64,000 bases of DNA from an uncultured Spirochaetaceae bacterium (lineage in GTDB: Bacteria; Spirochaetota; Spirochaetia; Treponematales; Treponemataceae): the NCBI GenBank assembly GCA_902766125.1, contig CACXCG010000003.1, forward strand, positions 100,603-164,602. Direction: 5' to 3'. Below, piece after piece: positions 7,199-15,832 of this stretch (position 1 is the first letter of the stretch; the number at the start of each line of letters is the position of its first letter). Made by a program: the position numbers and the translations under genes. The notes below the pieces were generated by a model. It did not search any database. It saw nothing but the letters and a program-made list of their open reading frames with translations, and was not told the DNA's origin.

Positions 7199-10129
7199 CT
7201 AGTTATTTTTCAAGTATTCCAAAAGGGCGTTGCGGTCGACCGTAGAAACTAACCGGCGGACTTCTGCATACTTAACGGCAAACTCACTGCCAATAGTAAA
7301 GTTTTCCATCTGACTCAGGATTTCTTCTGCATTTGCAAAGTCACCCATGTCAACAAAATCACGTATACCCACCATGGCTTCGGCAAATTCTTCTTCGCTG
7401 ATGGCTGGCTTTTCTTCGTTAGATTCTTCTGTTTTGTTCATAACAAAGAACGGTTCCAGTTTGTCGCGGTAACTTTTGTAGGTAGCAAGCAGTTCAGGAG
7501 TCAGTGCATCTATGTCTGCAAGGTTACCGTCGTCTCCGCACTGTTCAAGGTGAGCCGCCGCCTTTGAAAGCTGCATGGCACCAATAAGCCGGGCAGAAGA
7601 TTTTAACGCATGAACAAGCACCGTGTAATCGCGGATCTTTTTTTCGTGCCATAGATTTTCGATGTTGAAAGATTTTGACGGAATGGCATCATAAAAATCC
7701 TTAAGGGCATCGCGCAATACTTCCGGAGAACCGCAGTTGGTAAGCGCAATGGCAGCATCAATTCCTTCGATACAAGAGAATTCTTTAACTGCTTCCCGGT
7801 CAACTTTAGATTCAAAAACTTCAGGTTTTTTTTCTCCGTGAACAATCTGCACTTTTTCCGGAGGAAGGAAACGCATGAGCAGTTTTTCAAGATCACGGCT
7901 GTTAATAGGTTTAGACAGATAATCAGTAAAGCCTTCTGTCAAATACATTTCCCGTGCACCGTTGATTGCATTTGCAGTAAGCGCAATGGCAGGCACAATC
8001 GAGTTATGATTTGATGTCAGTTTCTTAAGTTCATGCAGTGCTTCAACACCATCCATCTCTGGCATGCGGTGATCAATAAACAGAAGGTCGTAATCTTTTT
8101 TCTGAACTTTATCCAGCATTTCAATTCCGCTTTCTGCCGTATCAATCTGAATCTGTGTGTTTTTCAACAATCCGCAGAATACCGTCAGGTTCAGCTTGGT
8201 ATCGTCAACGACAAGAACTTTTGCATTGGGAGCACGGAACAGTTCCTGATAGTTAACCTTTTCTTCTTTTGCATCTTCGTAGCGCACTTCATAGTTACCA
8301 ATTGGTCCCCAGGAAACAACACGCTGCCGTACAGAGAATGAAAAGTCAGAACCCTTACCGTATTCACTCTTTACTTCAAGGCCGGAGCCCATCTGCTGCA
8401 ACAGACCGCGGATAATACTCATACCCAGACCGGTGCCTTCAATGGTGCGGTTACGGACTTCATCAACACGTTCAAACGGACGGAACATTTTCTGCAGCTC
8501 ATCAACCTTAATTCCAATTCCGGTATCAATAACATGAACCGTAAGCATAATGTGCTGACTGCTTACCTTTTCATAACCAATGCGGAAGGTAACAGAACCC
8601 GTATGAGTATACTTGACGGCATTTGTCAGAATGTTAAGCATAACCTGCTTGAGGCGCATTTCGTCACCGAACAGAAGGTGCGGTGTATTTTCATCAACAA
8701 CAACTTTGAATGCAAGTTTTTTCTCTCTTGCACGCATGTTGATCATATTGACCAGATCATTGATGATGGAAGCAAGCTCGTATTCAACAGGAATAATTTC
8801 CATCTTACCTGCTTCAATCTTTGAGAAGTCAAGAATATCGTTAACCAGATTAAGAAGAACTTTACCGGAGTTTTTAATATCGTTTGCATACGCAATGATA
8901 TTCGGTTCGGTACATTCACGCAGAATCATTTCGTCAAAGCCAAGCACGCTGTTAATAGGTGTACGGATTTCGTGGCTCATGTTCGAAAGGAACGTTGATT
9001 TTGCTTCGTTAGATGCCTGGGCTACACGCAGATCTTCTGACAGTTTCTGGTCACGCTCCAGTGCTTCTATAAAGATGTTGATTTCAGAAATTGAGCGGTC
9101 GATTGAATGGAACAAGTCTGCAAGTTCGTCGTGCGAATTTACCCTCAGCTGATGCAAAAGGCGCACATAACTTTTACGGCGTTTTTCTGTCGTTCTTTCA
9201 AAGCCCCGCATAAACTGTGCCATGCGCACAATGGGAGAAATAATTTTGTACAAGAAAAACCAGTTGACAATAACCATAACGGGAACGGCCGTCGTCATCA
9301 TCAGAAGAATCAGTTTAGTACAGAATTCAAGGCCTTCATTTGTAATGGAACGAAGCGAGCGTCTTGCATGCACAAACAGATCTCCAAACTGCATGTTCTC
9401 CAGAAGAATGGCAACAAACAGACCGGACATAAGGCAGGCAAAGACTGTTTTTACAAATGTAACCAGAATAATCTTTGAAGACATGTGAGAATGCTGCTTA
9501 CCGTCTGCGCGTATAAGCTGCTCGTATTTTTCAAACCGGCTGCTGTATTCAAAACTACCGCGGAAGAAAACCTTCCAGGAGTCGGGAGCAAACCTCATGT
9601 ACAGGTACGAAATAAGACAGGCAAGAAATGATGCAGGATAAGCGACCGCACACTCATGCAAAACGGAACGGACTGTAAGCTGATCCCATCCGTGTCCTGT
9701 AACCATCTCATGGAAGATAAGCCGTATGCCACCCATACAGACTGCATAAAACAGAGAAGCAATAAAGGAAAGCGGAATATGCCTGAACCAGCGGTTACGT
9801 CCGACAATCCATGCACAGGCAGGAGCAAGAAGATACAGACACGCATCATACGAAAAAGAATGCAGATAAAAACAACGTGCACCCAAAAGCATAAAGGCTG
9901 CAATCACCGCAGGATCAAAGCCGACAATGGTACTTAACAGAATCAGCGGAAGCAAAGCAAGATATCCGCTGTAGATAGTACGGCCTTCACCAATCAGTTC
10001 ATACGGGGCGCGGTATATTGACGGAAACGCCATTGCAACACAGGCAATAACAGCAACTGCTGCAAGTGCATAAGTCTTCCAGGTACGCCCCTGTTCGTAG
10101 TCTACACAGATCTCGTCTAAATCTTCCAT
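7199..10129 (-). CDS. Hybrid sensor histidine kinase with receiver and HPt domains
   Basis: A 976-residue membrane phosphorelay protein. The first ~180 residues hold a multi-pass membrane sensor region (about six hydrophobic segments); a second membrane pair flanks a short outer loop at about 225-320, followed by a HAMP-like stretch. Then come HisKA (His386 in SHEIRTP), the HATPase with DTGIGI and GTGLGMSI boxes, a receiver (VVDD; Asp686 in FIDHRMPEMDG; LSKP) and a C-terminal HPt domain (His840 in HALKSS). The whole His-Asp-His relay is thus in one chain, and the neighbouring response regulator is the likely final acceptor. The start is ATG 10129; the upstream TTG overlaps the -10 box. No Shine-Dalgarno site, so the mRNA is probably leaderless. 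The signal is unknown. Confidence 0.93.
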   Translation of the reverse strand: MEDLDEICVDYEQGRTWKTYALAAVAVIACVAMAFPSIYRAPYELIGEGRTIYSGYLALLPLILLSTIVGFDPAVIAAFMLLGARCFYLHSFSYDACLYLLAPACAWIVGRNRWFRHIPLSFIASLFYAVCMGGIRLIFHEMVTGHGWDQLTVRSVLHECAVAYPASFLACLISYLYMRFAPDSWKVFFRGSFEYSSRFEKYEQLIRADGKQHSHMSSKIILVTFVKTVFACLMSGLFVAILLENMQFGDLFVHARRSLRSITNEGLEFCTKLILLMMTTAVPVMVIVNWFFLYKIISPIVRMAQFMRGFERTTEKRRKSYVRLLHQLRVNSHDELADLFHSIDRSISEINIFIEALERDQKLSEDLRVAQASNEAKSTFLSNMSHEIRTPINSVLGFDEMILRECTEPNIIAYANDIKNSGKVLLNLVNDILDFSKIEAGKMEIIPVEYELASIINDLVNMINMRAREKKLAFKVVVDENTPHLLFGDEMRLKQVMLNILTNAVKYTHTGSVTFRIGYEKVSSQHIMLTVHVIDTGIGIKVDELQKMFRPFERVDEVRNRTIEGTGLGMSIIRGLLQQMGSGLEVKSEYGKGSDFSFSVRQRVVSWGPIGNYEVRYEDAKEEKVNYQELFRAPNAKVLVVDDTKLNLTVFCGLLKNTQIQIDTAESGIEMLDKVQKKDYDLLFIDHRMPEMDGVEALHELKKLTSNHNSIVPAIALTANAINGAREMYLTEGFTDYLSKPINSRDLEKLLMRFLPPEKVQIVHGEKKPEVFESKVDREAVKEFSCIEGIDAAIALTNCGSPEVLRDALKDFYDAIPSKSFNIENLWHEKKIRDYTVLVHALKSSARLIGAMQLSKAAAHLEQCGDDGNLADIDALTPELLATYKSYRDKLEPFFVMNKTEESNEEKPAISEEEFAEAMVGIRDFVDMGDFANAEEILSQMENFTIGSEFAVKYAEVRRLVSTVDRNALLEYLKNN

Positions 10130-10137
10130 AATCTCCA

Positions 10138-10179
10138 ATTATACTCCCAGTTGCGCTAATTAGCAAGTAAATGTATACT
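10138..10179. promoter_or_regulatory. Overlapping divergent promoters (hybrid kinase / lipoprotein)
   Basis: Minus strand: TTGCTA (10161-10166), 17 bases, TATAAT (10138-10143), only 8 bases before the kinase ATG. Plus strand: TTGCGC (10151-10156), 17 bases, TATACT (10174-10179), with a GAGG ribosome site and the lipoprotein ATG following. The two promoters interleave, so the two polymerases should exclude each other. Confidence 0.7.
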
Positions 10180-10197
10180 AAAAAACAAGAGGTTAGT

Positions 10198-10701
10198 ATG
10201 AAACGTATTGCAGTAAAAACATTCATTCTGATTATGCTGGCTGCACTGATACCGGCTGCCTGTACCACCACCAGTTCTGTAAAAGAGGAGGATACACCGG
10301 TGCAAATGGCAAACCCTTTCAGAACCTATAAAGAAATAGAGTCTGCAGAAGAAACCGCAGGATTTGAGCTTTCTGTCCCAGAGCAGATTGCAAAAAACTA
10401 CTCTGCAACGGTTTACCGTGCCATATCCGGCAAAATGATAGAAGTCATCTACAAAAATGCTTCCCTTACCGATGAAATCCGCATACGGAAGGCTGCAGGA
10501 AACGAAGATATTAGCGGAGATTACAATACATACGACGAAGATATGACTATAATCATAAACGGACTGCAAGTTGAATCGCGCGGTAATGCAGGTAAAACAC
10601 ACGCTGCAACGTGGCAGGACGGCAATTATTCCTACTCCATTACCAGCGACGAAGGACTTTCCCTCAGCAGCTTAAAAAAAATTGTAGAACAGGTGCAATA
10701 A
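10198..10701 (+). CDS. DUF4367-like lipoprotein
   Basis: A 167-residue lipoprotein with lipobox IPAAC (Cys22) after a hydrophobic signal. The mature part follows the pattern of small DUF4367-type proteins: a PFRTYKEIESAEETAGFEL opening, a central hydrophobic-alternating YRAISGKMIEVIYKN, then a YNTYDED loop and a C-terminal YSITSDEGLSLSSLKKIVEQ that fits a final helix. The start is ATG 10198 with AGAGG upstream. Function unknown; probably surface or periplasmic. It is transcribed divergently from the hybrid kinase through overlapping promoters, which may mean linked regulation. Confidence 0.8.
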   Translation: MKRIAVKTFILIMLAALIPAACTTTSSVKEEDTPVQMANPFRTYKEIESAEETAGFELSVPEQIAKNYSATVYRAISGKMIEVIYKNASLTDEIRIRKAAGNEDISGDYNTYDEDMTIIINGLQVESRGNAGKTHAATWQDGNYSYSITSDEGLSLSSLKKIVEQVQ

Positions 10702-10742
10702 ATTTGTCCTGATTGTTCTGCCAGTGCCATTATATAAATGGT

Positions 10743-11414
10743 ATGGAACAAGAATTAACTAAGACAAGACAAAAACCTGACATCCGGGAACTGACCCTTG
10801 CAAACGGAATATCTTTTCCCTCAGACCATGAACTTTTAATGCTCATGCTGGGAAGCGGAACAAAAGATGTGCCAGTCAGTCAGCTGGCACAACGGGTACT
10901 GACTGCGTTAGAAGCAAGCAATGAAGACAACCTGCTTGAAAACCTGCAGTCGGTAACGGGCATGGGTATAAACCGCTCACTTGCGGTTGCTGCTGCCATA
11001 GAACTGGGACGAAGACGCTCACGGTACCGAACAGCCGTTATCAATACGCCGGGCGATATTGTGCCGTATGTCAAGCAGTACACGCTGCAAAAACGCGAAC
11101 ACTTTGTCTGCGCTGCATTAAACGGTGCTCACGAAATTCTTACCCTCTATGTTGTTTCGGTGGGAACAGTGGGAAGAACCATTGTACATCCGCGGGAAGT
11201 ATTTGCAAAAGCACTCAGCGTACATGCCTCTGCCATCATCTGCTGTCACAACCATCCATACGGAGCATGTTTTCCCAGCACTGCAGACAGAGAGACAACC
11301 ATACGCTTACAGACTGCTGCAGACTACTTAGGCATTGCATTTTTAGATCATCTGATTCTTACCACAGACGGATACTTCAGCTTCAGGGAGCACGACTTGC
11401 TTGAACACAAGTGA
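10743..11414 (+). CDS. radC: RadC family JAB1/MPN+ protein
   Basis: A 223-residue member of the RadC family: an N-terminal helix-hairpin-helix-like segment (about 30-95, LLENLQSVTGMGINRSLAVAA) and a C-terminal MPN+/JAMM metal site (HNHPYG, then PSTAD with the Asp ligand). Despite the name, RadC proteins have no proven role in recombinational repair, and a metal-dependent hydrolase activity on DNA or protein is only inferred. The start is ATG 10743. There is no Shine-Dalgarno site; a TATATA/TATAAA box lies only 4-6 bases upstream, so this may be another leaderless message, though its -35 is poor. The promoter of the next gene lies in its last codons. Confidence 0.9.
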   Translation: MEQELTKTRQKPDIRELTLANGISFPSDHELLMLMLGSGTKDVPVSQLAQRVLTALEASNEDNLLENLQSVTGMGINRSLAVAAAIELGRRRSRYRTAVINTPGDIVPYVKQYTLQKREHFVCAALNGAHEILTLYVVSVGTVGRTIVHPREVFAKALSVHASAIICCHNHPYGACFPSTADRETTIRLQTAADYLGIAFLDHLILTTDGYFSFREHDLLEHK

Positions 11415-11425
11415 GTCGATATACT
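11397..11425 (+). promoter_or_regulatory. Leaderless-type promoter of cls
   Basis: TTGCTT (11397-11402), 17 bases, TATACT (11420-11425), then 7 bases to the cls ATG. The -35 box is within the end of radC. No ribosome-binding sequence precedes the ATG. Confidence 0.7.
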
Positions 11426-11432
11426 ACAACTC

Positions 11433-12953
11433 ATGAATACTTCCATAAATATACCCTCATTGATTCAGCTGATAATTTCTGTCATTGACTATGCGTTTAT
11501 TTTTTTTATTCTGTTTTTTGAACGAAAGGAAGCAACACGAAGATTTGCATGGATTATGATTTTGGCTTTTCTTCCGGGTGTAGGAATTATTCTGTATGTA
11601 CTTTTCAGCGGAAACTTTTTTGCCGGTAACCGCAGCATGAAAGAAATCAACAAGTATGTTCATAACCTTGCAGAACCGCTTTTTGACGAACAGCGGAAAC
11701 TCTTAAACAGTCCCGATGCACAGCTTCCTCCTGCCGTCTCTAAAGAATTTCATCCGCTTATCACGATGAATCTGGAACGGGGAAACTGTCCGCTTATTGC
11801 CACAGACAAACCGGAACTGTTTGCAAGCGGCGAAGATTTTTTTGAGGACCTGTGCACAAACCTTGAGCAGGCAAAGACTTCAATCTGCATGGAATATTTT
11901 ATTTTTCACAAAGATAAAATCGGAAAACGCATCATGGACATTCTGTGCAGAAAAGCAAAAGAGGGTATTGATGTAAAACTGATTTACGACGATTTTGGCT
12001 CTATTCTTACCCCTACCCGCTTTTTCAGAAAACTCAATCAGTGCGGAGGAAGAGCACGGCCATTCTATCAGATACGGTTAGGACTTCCGCTTACCCTTAA
12101 TCACCGAAACCACAGAAAACTTACGGTCATAGATTCGCAGATTGCATACACCGGCGGAATAAACATTGGCGATGAATATGCAAACAGGGCAAAGCACCGG
12201 AAACTAAACTGGCGGGACACGGTCGTACGGCTTACGGGAGACATCGTATACGACTTACAGAGCCGCTTTTTAATTGACTGGTATTCAATGGATGCGTGGC
12301 ACCGTCATTCAAAAACAGAACGCAAGATAGAAAAATACTTTCCTAAGGAACGCTTTGGCGACATCTATAAAAAACACGGCGGCATAGATCTGCTTTCTCA
12401 CGGAAACATCTACACACAGGTACTGAACGCAGGTCCCGATGATGAGCACAAAGGAAAAATAGAAGACGCCCTTATCCGTATGATTATGGGTGCAAAAAAA
12501 AGAGTGTGCATAGAAACGCCCTATTTTACACCGGACGAACAGTTCTACACTGCCTTAAAGATTGCAGCCTATACCGGAGTAAAAGTTGATATCATCATTC
12601 CCAGTGAGTGGGATAAATTTTTTATGAAGGCAGCTTCTTCTGAATTTGCACGTCAGGCTTTGCACGACGGAATCAATATCTATCTGTACCCGGGATTTAT
12701 TCACTCAAAGCTGCTGGTTGCAGACCAGAAAATCTGTACGGTAGGAACTACAAACATAGACAACCGCAGTTTTACCCTGCATTTTGAACAGAATGTCATT
12801 TTCTACGACAAGGGTTTTTCGCAGAAGTGCCAGCAGATGTTTGACAAAGACCTGACCGTAAGCACAGCTCCTGACACACGCTATTACGACAAAAAGAACA
12901 TTTTTTTTCGCGCTTTCTGGTCATTCTGCAAACTGTTCTCACCGTTTATGTAA
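11433..12953 (+). CDS. cls: Cardiolipin synthase (phospholipase D family)
   Basis: A 506-residue membrane enzyme that joins phosphatidylglycerol molecules into cardiolipin. Two N-terminal hydrophobic segments (about 9-26 and 37-55) anchor it, followed by two PLD domains each with an HxKxxxxD motif: HRKLTVID (His227) and HSKLLVAD (His424), the second followed by GTTNIDNRS. Length and order are normal for bacterial Cls. The start codon lacks a Shine-Dalgarno site and sits 7 bases after a good -10 box, so translation is probably leaderless. It stands apart from the phospholipid genes and reads in the same direction as radC upstream and purC downstream. Confidence 0.94.
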   Translation: MNTSINIPSLIQLIISVIDYAFIFFILFFERKEATRRFAWIMILAFLPGVGIILYVLFSGNFFAGNRSMKEINKYVHNLAEPLFDEQRKLLNSPDAQLPPAVSKEFHPLITMNLERGNCPLIATDKPELFASGEDFFEDLCTNLEQAKTSICMEYFIFHKDKIGKRIMDILCRKAKEGIDVKLIYDDFGSILTPTRFFRKLNQCGGRARPFYQIRLGLPLTLNHRNHRKLTVIDSQIAYTGGINIGDEYANRAKHRKLNWRDTVVRLTGDIVYDLQSRFLIDWYSMDAWHRHSKTERKIEKYFPKERFGDIYKKHGGIDLLSHGNIYTQVLNAGPDDEHKGKIEDALIRMIMGAKKRVCIETPYFTPDEQFYTALKIAAYTGVKVDIIIPSEWDKFFMKAASSEFARQALHDGINIYLYPGFIHSKLLVADQKICTVGTTNIDNRSFTLHFEQNVIFYDKGFSQKCQQMFDKDLTVSTAPDTRYYDKKNIFFRAFWSFCKLFSPFM

Positions 12954-12964
12954 AGTGCTACCGC

Positions 12965-12993
12965 TTGCGGTTTTGTTTACATCGTGGTACACT
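12965..12993 (+). promoter_or_regulatory. Promoter of purC
   Basis: TTGCGG (12965-12970), 17 bases, TACACT (12988-12993), then a short leader carrying AGGAG before the ATG. Confidence 0.6.
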
Positions 12994-13013
12994 CACAGCA
13001 CAGGAGCTTACTC

Positions 13014-13856
13014 ATGAAAAAGATTATCAGCGGAAAAGTCCGCGAAGTGTATGATTTGGAAGATGGCCGCATGGTCATTGTTACGACAGACCGCATTTCT
13101 GCATTTGACGTAATTCTTCCCACCATGATTACAGACAAAGGTAAAGTGCTTAACGCCCTTTCTAACTTCTGGTTCAACTACACCAAAGATATTGTAAAGA
13201 ACCACATGATTTCTTCTGACCTTAAGGATATGCCCTCTGAATTCCAGAAACCGGAATTTGAAGGACGCACCATTCTGGTAAAAAAACTCAAGATGATTCC
13301 CTACGAAGTTATTGTACGCGGCTACATGTTTGGAAGCATGTATGAAGCATACAAAAAAGGCGAACCGTTCTTAGGTCACAGTTTTGACAAAACCTATCAA
13401 CAGGCAGAAAAGTTGGACCAGCCCATTGTAACGCCTTCTACAAAAGCAAAGGAAGGTCACGACATTAACGTTACCCTGCAGTACATGAAAGACGACTTAG
13501 GTGAAGAACTGGGAACTAAAATTGAAAAGGCAGCACTGGCTGTTTATAAAAAGTGTTACGAGCACGCAGCAAAGAACGGCATTATTATTGCTGACACTAA
13601 GTTTGAATTTGGACTGGACGAAAACGGAGACCTTGTTCTTGCAGACGAAGTGCTTACTCCTGACTCAAGCCGCTTCTGGAACGCCGCAACGTACAAAGTG
13701 GGAACCAGCCCCGCAAGTTACGACAAGCAGTTTGTGCGCGACTGGCTTAAGGATAACAACCTTGCAGGAGATGCAAACATAAAAAGCATTCCTCAAGACA
13801 TTGTTGCAAAAACCGCTGCTCTCTACAAAGAGTGTCAGGAACGAATTTGTAAATAA
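13014..13856 (+). CDS. purC: Phosphoribosylaminoimidazole-succinocarboxamide (SAICAR) synthase
   Basis: Joins aspartate to CAIR in purine synthesis. The 280-residue protein opens with KIISGKVREVYDLEDGRMV, the standard ATP-binding start of the family, and has TDRISAFDV, VRGYMFGSMYEAY and the aspartate/metal region DTKFEFGLDENG and LADEVLTPDSSRFW. The start is ATG 13014, with AGGAG upstream. It is a stand-alone gene here, with no other pur genes beside it, though purB lies at the far end of the window. An intrinsic terminator follows. Confidence 0.96.
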   Translation: MKKIISGKVREVYDLEDGRMVIVTTDRISAFDVILPTMITDKGKVLNALSNFWFNYTKDIVKNHMISSDLKDMPSEFQKPEFEGRTILVKKLKMIPYEVIVRGYMFGSMYEAYKKGEPFLGHSFDKTYQQAEKLDQPIVTPSTKAKEGHDINVTLQYMKDDLGEELGTKIEKAALAVYKKCYEHAAKNGIIIADTKFEFGLDENGDLVLADEVLTPDSSRFWNAATYKVGTSPASYDKQFVRDWLKDNNLAGDANIKSIPQDIVAKTAALYKECQERICK

Positions 13857-13879
13857 AAACACAATTCGCTAAACATAAA

Positions 13880-13928
13880 AGCCCTGCTTCTAACCGCTTA
13901 CGGAAAGAAACAGGGCGTTTTTTTTGCT
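13880..13928 (+). terminator. Intrinsic terminator after purC
   Basis: GCCCTG (13881-13886) pairs with CAGGGC (13911-13916), extended inward by a few pairs and an inner CCG/CGG hairpin, then GTTTTTTTT. Confidence 0.85.
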
Positions 13929-13944
13929 TTATTGCTTTTTAGTC

Positions 13945-14940
13945 TTAGTTTGAAGGTCCAACAATTTCTGATGCATAAGCACCAAAAATCCAACCGTCAA
14001 CAGGAGAAGTAATATGCATCCAGTGAGCTCCAATGCCATCGATGTATTCAATAGCCATATTACCACCTTCACTTATAACAACATCTCCGTGATGAAGCTG
14101 AGCAATAACATTTCCACCTGCGTTAATTCCAGGCTTATCGCGAACGTTAATTGCAGAACCGTCATCGCTTACAATTGTAAACTTTTCGTCACCATGCCAG
14201 TATTCACCGTAAGAAGACAAGTCGCCATCATTTGACTTATCTTCAAAAACACCTTCAATAGCTTCATTCATCTGATAGCTTACATTGAGTTCAGAAATGT
14301 TAGAAAGCAGTTCACTGCGTTTTGATGAGTCAGAAGTTGCAAGAGCTGCTTTAACAATGCGAGAAGCGGTAATGTCATCACGGTCTACACTGAATTTTGT
14401 ATCAAGCATAAAACCACGGCGCACGGTGTAAGCGTTTTCGTCAAACCAGTAAACACGGCAGAAAGCAGAATCATCATCGTATACAGAACGCAAACTAGGA
14501 ATTGGTATAAAGTCATCGTCTACTGCAATAATAGTCAGACCGTCAATTTTCTTTGCGCGAACATCTGCGAGGTTTGCAGAATTGTATGCAGCACAATCAG
14601 TATAGACAACTGCAGCACTCACATTTCTTCCATACGCAAAACGGTTCTGAATGATGTAGTAGTCAGAGCCTTTATACAGACACTTAACAAATACCAGTTC
14701 AGTTTTGTCTTTTGAAGTTGTCCAGGTTGCTTTTTCGCTTACCAGTGTGTCACCTTCGACATAAACCTGAAGTTCCGTTCCCGGCTCAATGGTAACTGCA
14801 TATTCCATCATGCCTGCAGATTTTTTTGTCCACAGAGAACAGTCCTTCTGCAGGGCAATAGCCTTCGTAGTAGAAGCAGCAAATACAGCGCATACAGAAA
14901 GAACACATACCAGTACGGTTGAAATAATTCTTTTATTCAT
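13945..14940 (-). CDS. Exported protein with C-terminal SH3b domain
   Basis: A 331-residue protein with a clear signal peptide (cleavage probably after AVFAA, near residue 22). The last ~85 residues form a bacterial SH3 domain: FTIVSDDGSAINVRDKPG, a turn, then VIAQLHHGDVV and HWMHITSPVDGWIFGAY. Such domains often bind cell-wall peptides. The first 200 residues are homologous to the lipoprotein encoded just upstream on the same strand. The two genes are 6 bases apart and presumably co-transcribed. Function unknown; it may act in the envelope. Confidence 0.82.
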   Translation of the reverse strand: MNKRIISTVLVCVLSVCAVFAASTTKAIALQKDCSLWTKKSAGMMEYAVTIEPGTELQVYVEGDTLVSEKATWTTSKDKTELVFVKCLYKGSDYYIIQNRFAYGRNVSAAVVYTDCAAYNSANLADVRAKKIDGLTIIAVDDDFIPIPSLRSVYDDDSAFCRVYWFDENAYTVRRGFMLDTKFSVDRDDITASRIVKAALATSDSSKRSELLSNISELNVSYQMNEAIEGVFEDKSNDGDLSSYGEYWHGDEKFTIVSDDGSAINVRDKPGINAGGNVIAQLHHGDVVISEGGNMAIEYIDGIGAHWMHITSPVDGWIFGAYASEIVGPSN

Positions 14941-14946
14941 ATCTCA

Positions 14947-15717
14947 CTATCTCCACATATAATTAGCAAGAGCACCGCAAGAGTCATACAGTTCTTCAAG
15001 AACCGCTACATCATAATTTTTAACTTGCTCTTTATCTTTGCGTTTATTATCCATCTGTGCATACTGAAGCAGTGTTTTATCACTGTCAACATACGAATTG
15101 CGCACATAACCGGTTACCGTTCCGTCTTTTTTGTCATACAGCTGAACGTGTGTAAACTTGTCTGCATGATCATAGGTATCCAGATCGGGTTGCTCGTTAA
15201 AACAGGCTACAATAGTAAAGTCATCAAGGTTACGGTTTCCGGTTGCAGCAAGATCAGGTGTCTTGTACACAGAAGCACACTTTCCGTCTTCTTCACAGTA
15301 GATAACTGCAGGATATGCATTGATTGCAAGAGAGTAATCCTGTACCCAGTAGTCCTCTCCTATTTCGGGACAGTAGACATGGTAGAAATTACGCTTTGCA
15401 CCGTCGGTTGTGCGGACTACATCTTTCATCATTTCGTAATCCATATCAACATTTGCATAAACCTGAACAATAACACCAGGGATTGCATACTGAACCCAGT
15501 CCATTTTTCCTTCGCCGTTCAGATTCCAGTACGAACCGTCAGTAATTACAGAATCAATACGCAGGGCATACTGAGGGGCTTCATTCTTAACTACAGGTGC
15601 AGTTGATTCAGAAGATGTCTGGACAGAAGGTTCTGTACTTTCAGATTTGTTACATCCGGCAAACAGTACTGCAAGCGCAAGCACCATTACAGCGGAATAA
15701 ACAACAGTTTTTTTCAT
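14947..15717 (-). CDS. Lipoprotein, paralogue of the adjacent SH3b protein
   Basis: A 256-residue lipoprotein with lipobox LFAGC (Cys22). Its mature part aligns along its length with the N-terminal region of the downstream protein: the segments PGVIVQVYANVD / PGTELQVYVEGD, AVIYCEEDGKCASVY / AVVYTDCAAYNS, DDFTIVACF / DGLTIIAVD and VRNSYVDSD / VRRGFML correspond. It lacks the C-terminal SH3b domain. The start ATG 15717 has GAGGAG upstream. I do not recognise a named family. Confidence 0.82.
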   Translation of the reverse strand: MKKTVVYSAVMVLALAVLFAGCNKSESTEPSVQTSSESTAPVVKNEAPQYALRIDSVITDGSYWNLNGEGKMDWVQYAIPGVIVQVYANVDMDYEMMKDVVRTTDGAKRNFYHVYCPEIGEDYWVQDYSLAINAYPAVIYCEEDGKCASVYKTPDLAATGNRNLDDFTIVACFNEQPDLDTYDHADKFTHVQLYDKKDGTVTGYVRNSYVDSDKTLLQYAQMDNKRKDKEQVKNYDVAVLEELYDSCGALANYMWR

Positions 15718-15746
15718 TGTAAACTCCTCGTTTATAAAGTCTGCAC

Positions 15747-15775
15747 AGAATAACATAAACCGCACTTACTTGCAA
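15747..15775 (-). promoter_or_regulatory. Promoter of the paralogous exported-protein pair
   Basis: Minus strand TTGCAA (15770-15775), 17 bases, TATTCT (15747-15752), about 30 bases upstream of the lipoprotein ATG. Confidence 0.6.
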
Positions 15776-15783
15776 GCAAGTAC

Positions 15784-15812
15784 TTGTGAAAAGTTTGAGG
15801 AATAATTAGAAT
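15784..15812 (+). promoter_or_regulatory. Promoter of hisC
   Basis: TTGTGA (15784-15789), 17 bases, TAGAAT (15807-15812); AAGGAG then precedes the hisC ATG. Confidence 0.6.
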
Positions 15813-15832
15813 AAACTTAAAAGGAGTAAGTC

